DNA from: Candidatus Aminicenantota bacterium
Lineage (GTDB): Bacteria > Acidobacteriota > Aminicenantia > UBA2199
Direction: 5' to 3'
DNA length: 6,995 nucleotides
NCBI GenBank assembly: GCA_020355945.1
Contig: CP070627.1
Span: 1,583,226-1,590,220 of the forward strand
The translations under genes and the position numbers were made by a program. This document shows, one piece after another, positions 4,171 to 6,995 of this stretch (within the stretch, counting starts at the first letter, position 1; each line of letters starts with the position of its first letter). Below the pieces are notes generated by a model. It had not been told where the DNA came from, made no database searches, and was given only the letters and a program-made list of their open reading frames with translations.

Positions 4171-6995
4171 ATGGATATCGCAGTGATTGGTTTTTCCGGT
4201 CGATTTCCCGGTGCCTCAAATAGTGATTTATACTGGAAGAATTTATGTAAAGGGGTTGACAGTATCAAAGAAGTGGACTCTTTTCGCTGGGACCCTGGTA
4301 TTTATTACCACCCGGAAGTTCCCTGCCCGGGTCATACGTATAATAAATGGGGTGGGTTTATTGACGATATTGATCAATTTGATGCATCTTTTTTCAATAT
4401 TCCGCCAGCAGAAGCGCAGCGCCTGGACCCCCAGCAGCGGCTTTTCCTGGAAGTAGGCTGGGAGACAGTCGAACATGCCGGTTATGCCCGGGAAACTATT
4501 TCCGGCTCCCGGGTCGGGGTTTTTGTCGGGGTATGCAATAACAGTTATGCCCATATATCCGTGGACCTTGATGCTTCCGGTATTAATGGGCTCAGCAATT
4601 CCCGCTCCCTGGTGGCCAACCGTTTTTCTCATTTTATGAATTTCAAGGGTCCCTCTTTGGCAGTGGATTCCCAGTGTACATCTTCCTTAATGGCCCTGCA
4701 CCTGGCCTGCAGGAGCCTGTTGGCCGGGGAGTGTGAACTGGCGCTGGTGGGTGGGGTCAATTTGCTCCCGGAGGTCAGCCATTTTATTAAACTGAGCCAG
4801 ATGACGGTTTTATCCCGCACCCCTGAAACCCGGGTGTTTGACCGCAGCGCCGCTGGTTTTGTCCTGGGAGAGTGTGCGGCCGCGGTATTACTCAAACCGC
4901 TGCCGCAGGCCCTGGAACATGAAGATACCATCCACGCCGTGATTAAAGGAACCGCTGTTTATTTTGCCGGTAAAACGCCAAATATCATGGCACCGGAAGC
5001 GCATATGATTGCCGATTCCATAAAAAATACCTTGCAAAACACCGGTATTGATCCCGCTTCTATTTCTTATATCGAATGCGGGGCCACCGGGACGCCCACC
5101 GGGGATGCAGCCGAAATAAAAGGATTAAAATCAGCATTTATGTCTTATTTTAAGACCATGTCCCCCTGTCCGCTGGGCAGTGTGGTTCCCAACATCGGTA
5201 ATTCCGAGGCTGCCACCGGGATTGCCAACCTGATCAAAGTGATCCTGGCATTGAAGCATAAGCAGCTCCCCCCTACCATTCATTTTAACAAACCCAACCC
5301 CATGTTAAAGCTGGAGGCCACCCCTTTTTATATTAACACGCAGCGGCAGGACTGGAAGGTACCGGGTAATCAGCCCCGGCGTGCCTTGATTAACTCCGCA
5401 GGAATCGGGGGTACACTGGCCCAGGTTATCGTGGAATCCGCACCGCCGGCAAAAACGGAGAGAACAACACCGGTGTTTCCCTATCACCTCTTGCTGTTGT
5501 CAGCCAAAACTAAATCGGCTTTAAAAACGAAAATAAATGATTTTAAGACTTTTCTCCAACACACAGCCGATATTCAATTGGCGGATATTTGTTACACTGC
5601 CAACACCGGCAGAACGCATTTTAACCATCGGGCGGCCTGCATTGGTAAAACCCGGGCAGAATTCATCGCAGCACTTGAAAAACTGGCTGCTCACGGTTTG
5701 CATACGTCGTTTATCCAACCCCAGCACATTTACTACAAACCATATACGCCGCAAAGTTCCCCAAAACGCAAACGATTAAGTCATATGTTATCTGCCATGG
5801 GAATCGATCCCCCAACCCCGGTCACCCCAAAAGCCAACGCACCCAAAGGAAATGCCAAAGCAAATAAAAACCCGGGTGAAACCATTTCAAGTCAACAAAA
5901 CAAAAATGCGGATCAACTAGCGGAAGCCCTGGACAACACATGCAAAATGTACGTGGAAAACAAAAACATCAGGCTTGATCCCCTGTATGATGGTCTGAAA
6001 ATGCAAAAAATCACTATTCCCGGCTGCCCCTTTGAACATAAGCGTTATTGGCTTAATATCACCGGGCAAATACGCAAAGAAGACAGACCTAAAATAAATA
6101 AGCAGCCTTTGACCCGGGATTACAGCATACCTTCCACCACGGATAAAGAAAAATTGGTGAAAGTATTGGCAGAGATATTTGCAAAGGAATTGGAAAGGCA
6201 ATTGGGTTTTTCCTGGGAAGAGATTGATTATAACAAGGATTTTTCCGAATATGGTTTTGATTCTATTTTTGTCATCTCCCTGGTTAAGCTTTACGGAGGT
6301 CTTTTGGATATGGTCATTCCCCCGGGCCTGTTTTCCTCTCATCCCACCATCCGGGACGCAGCGGTTGAACTGGTGGAGCGTTTTTTGAACAAGGACCAGG
6401 AGAGTGAAGCCAGGGTGTTCGAGCCCCAGCCTTTAGCTGCCGGAGTGGAAATGATACCTGCCGCTCACAGTCATTTTCACGTGGTCAGGAATTGGATGCA
6501 AGATGAAGCCACGGCCCGGTGGTTGGATCCCTTTTTCCATGGTCAATTCACAGTCAGTGATTTTGCTTTTTTCTTGCGGAAAAAAGATAAAAAAACCTTT
6601 ATCATCAATGAGCATCAGCAGCCCGTCGGCATTGCCGGTTTGATTGACATTGATCCTGACAACGGCTGTGCTGAAGCATGGATGGCCATTGGTGATCTCA
6701 AATCCAGGACCAAAGGCATTGCCCTTCAAGCTGGCCTTTTCCTGCTGAACCATGCATTTGCCGAAGCAAACCTCAACACGGTGCTGTTAAAAATTCGAGA
6801 AGACAACCAACCGGCGTTAATCATGGCGGAATACTTTGGTTTCCGCAAAGTCGGCCTGCTGTATGAATCTCTCAAGTACAAAGGCCAATGGTACAACCGC
6901 TGCATTTATCAAATGACCCGCAACGAATTTAACCGCTTAATCAAAAGTTTTTGCGGAAAGTGGCGGGTCCAGGGGGGCAGTTTTTTCAAAAAGAG
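4171..6995 (+). CDS. AT-less polyketide synthase protein: KS0-ACP-GNAT, 3' partial
   Basis: There are 941 codons without a stop up to the right edge. Residues 1-428 form a ketosynthase (MDIAVIGFSGRFPGA; LDPQQRLFLEVGWE) with no N-terminal docking region. The active-site Cys169 is present in VDSQCTSSL. However, HGTGT is replaced by GATGT (expected His is Gly304), and the KSNIGH motif reads VPNIGN (His is Asn344, Lys is Val339). Condensation should therefore be lost (KS0). Residues 436-515 are the usual post-KS linker (LLLLSAKT; DICYTANTGRTHF). Residues 516-627 are a short, Pro/Asn/Lys-rich stretch ending in PGCPFEHKRYW, with no acyltransferase. The ACP (about 650-735) carries DFSEYGFDSI with Ser698. 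Residues 760-920 are a RimJ/RimL-like GNAT, with the acetyl-CoA loop RTKGIA at 846-851, N879 and YFGF at 888-891. The start has AAAGGT 6 bases upstream. Codons after about 923 run into repeat C, so the true stop is probably just outside. Inferred role: KS0 gating plus N-acyl transfer in loading or release. Confidence 0.95.
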   Translation, partial: MDIAVIGFSGRFPGASNSDLYWKNLCKGVDSIKEVDSFRWDPGIYYHPEVPCPGHTYNKWGGFIDDIDQFDASFFNIPPAEAQRLDPQQRLFLEVGWETVEHAGYARETISGSRVGVFVGVCNNSYAHISVDLDASGINGLSNSRSLVANRFSHFMNFKGPSLAVDSQCTSSLMALHLACRSLLAGECELALVGGVNLLPEVSHFIKLSQMTVLSRTPETRVFDRSAAGFVLGECAAAVLLKPLPQALEHEDTIHAVIKGTAVYFAGKTPNIMAPEAHMIADSIKNTLQNTGIDPASISYIECGATGTPTGDAAEIKGLKSAFMSYFKTMSPCPLGSVVPNIGNSEAATGIANLIKVILALKHKQLPPTIHFNKPNPMLKLEATPFYINTQRQDWKVPGNQPRRALINSAGIGGTLAQVIVESAPPAKTERTTPVFPYHLLLLSAKTKSALKTKINDFKTFLQHTADIQLADICYTANTGRTHFNHRAACIGKTRAEFIAALEKLAAHGLHTSFIQPQHIYYKPYTPQSSPKRKRLSHMLSAMGIDPPTPVTPKANAPKGNAKANKNPGETISSQQNKNADQLAEALDNTCKMYVENKNIRLDPLYDGLKMQKITIPGCPFEHKRYWLNITGQIRKEDRPKINKQPLTRDYSIPSTTDKEKLVKVLAEIFAKELERQLGFSWEEIDYNKDFSEYGFDSIFVISLVKLYGGLLDMVIPPGLFSSHPTIRDAAVELVERFLNKDQESEARVFEPQPLAAGVEMIPAAHSHFHVVRNWMQDEATARWLDPFFHGQFTVSDFAFFLRKKDKKTFIINEHQQPVGIAGLIDIDPDNGCAEAWMAIGDLKSRTKGIALQAGLFLLNHAFAEANLNTVLLKIREDNQPALIMAEYFGFRKVGLLYESLKYKGQWYNRCIYQMTRNEFNRLIKSFCGKWRVQGGSFFKK
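6942..6995 (+). repeat. Dispersed GC-rich hairpin repeat, copy C, cut by the window edge
   Basis: It starts CAAAAGTTTTTGCGG and continues GGGTCCAGGGGGGCAG and TTTTTTCAAAAAGAG, in the same order and orientation as copy B. It has about ten extra bases (GGAAAGTGGC) after the first T-run. It is read in frame by the PKS gene, giving a C-terminus with FCGKWRVQGGSFFKK. The GGAGG-bearing end would lie beyond the window. Confidence 0.75.

Noticed and set aside
4243..4931. Minus-strand open frames opposite the ketosynthase
   Set aside because: They are antisense shadows of conserved KS motifs and have no plausible protein features.
5074..5105. Frameshift or sequencing error as the cause of the missing HGTGT His
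   Set aside because: The frame is continuous on both sides, flanking TGT and GD residues align, and the second His and the Lys are independently lost about 40 residues later.
5917..6342. 141-codon minus-strand open frame within the PKS gene
   Set aside because: It is antisense to clear PKS linker and ACP coding sequence, has no recognisable domain and is explained by codon composition.

Overview
The window comes from a bacterium of moderate GC content whose intergenic DNA is rich in small dispersed repeats. A sigma-54 activator, a secreted CHAT-type TPR protein and an AT-less polyketide synthase (PKS) suggest an uncultured Gram-negative lineage with large thiotemplate clusters, such as Acidobacteriota, Candidatus Aminicenantes or Desulfobacterota. 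The phylum is an inference from style, with low confidence.

Left part (1-2130, minus strand): two genes in a tight, probably operonic order. The first, 2017 to 989, encodes a secreted TPR protein that looks like the N-terminal half of a CHAT-domain protein but stops before any CHAT protease domain. Five bases after its stop begins a sigma-54 (bEBP-type) AAA+ activator, which runs off the left edge. An imperfect palindromic repeat lies on each side of the TPR gene (885-968 and 2051-2120). The first is translated as part of the activator's N-terminus. The second would be wrongly translated if the TPR gene were started at the upstream ATG at 2128.

Middle (2131-2459): non-coding DNA with a minus-strand Shine-Dalgarno/TTG stub, a 10-bp direct repeat at 21-bp spacing that could be an operator, and copy A of a GC-rich hairpin repeat.

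Right part (2460-6995, plus strand): a thiotemplate biosynthetic unit. It encodes a B12-binding radical SAM enzyme, a free-standing acyl carrier protein (ACP), and a KS-ACP-GNAT megasynthase protein without an acyltransferase (trans-AT style). The ketosynthase (KS) keeps its active-site Cys but has lost both catalytic His and the Lys, so it should be a non-elongating KS0. A RimJ/RimL-like GNAT acyltransferase follows the ACP, which suggests acyl transfer to or from an amine instead of chain extension.

Three copies (A, B, C) of one dispersed repeat punctuate this unit. A and B are inverted around the radical SAM gene. B and C are in direct orientation around the ACP/PKS pair. B supplies the ribosome-binding site of the ACP gene, and C is read as the C-terminal coding sequence of the PKS up to the window edge.
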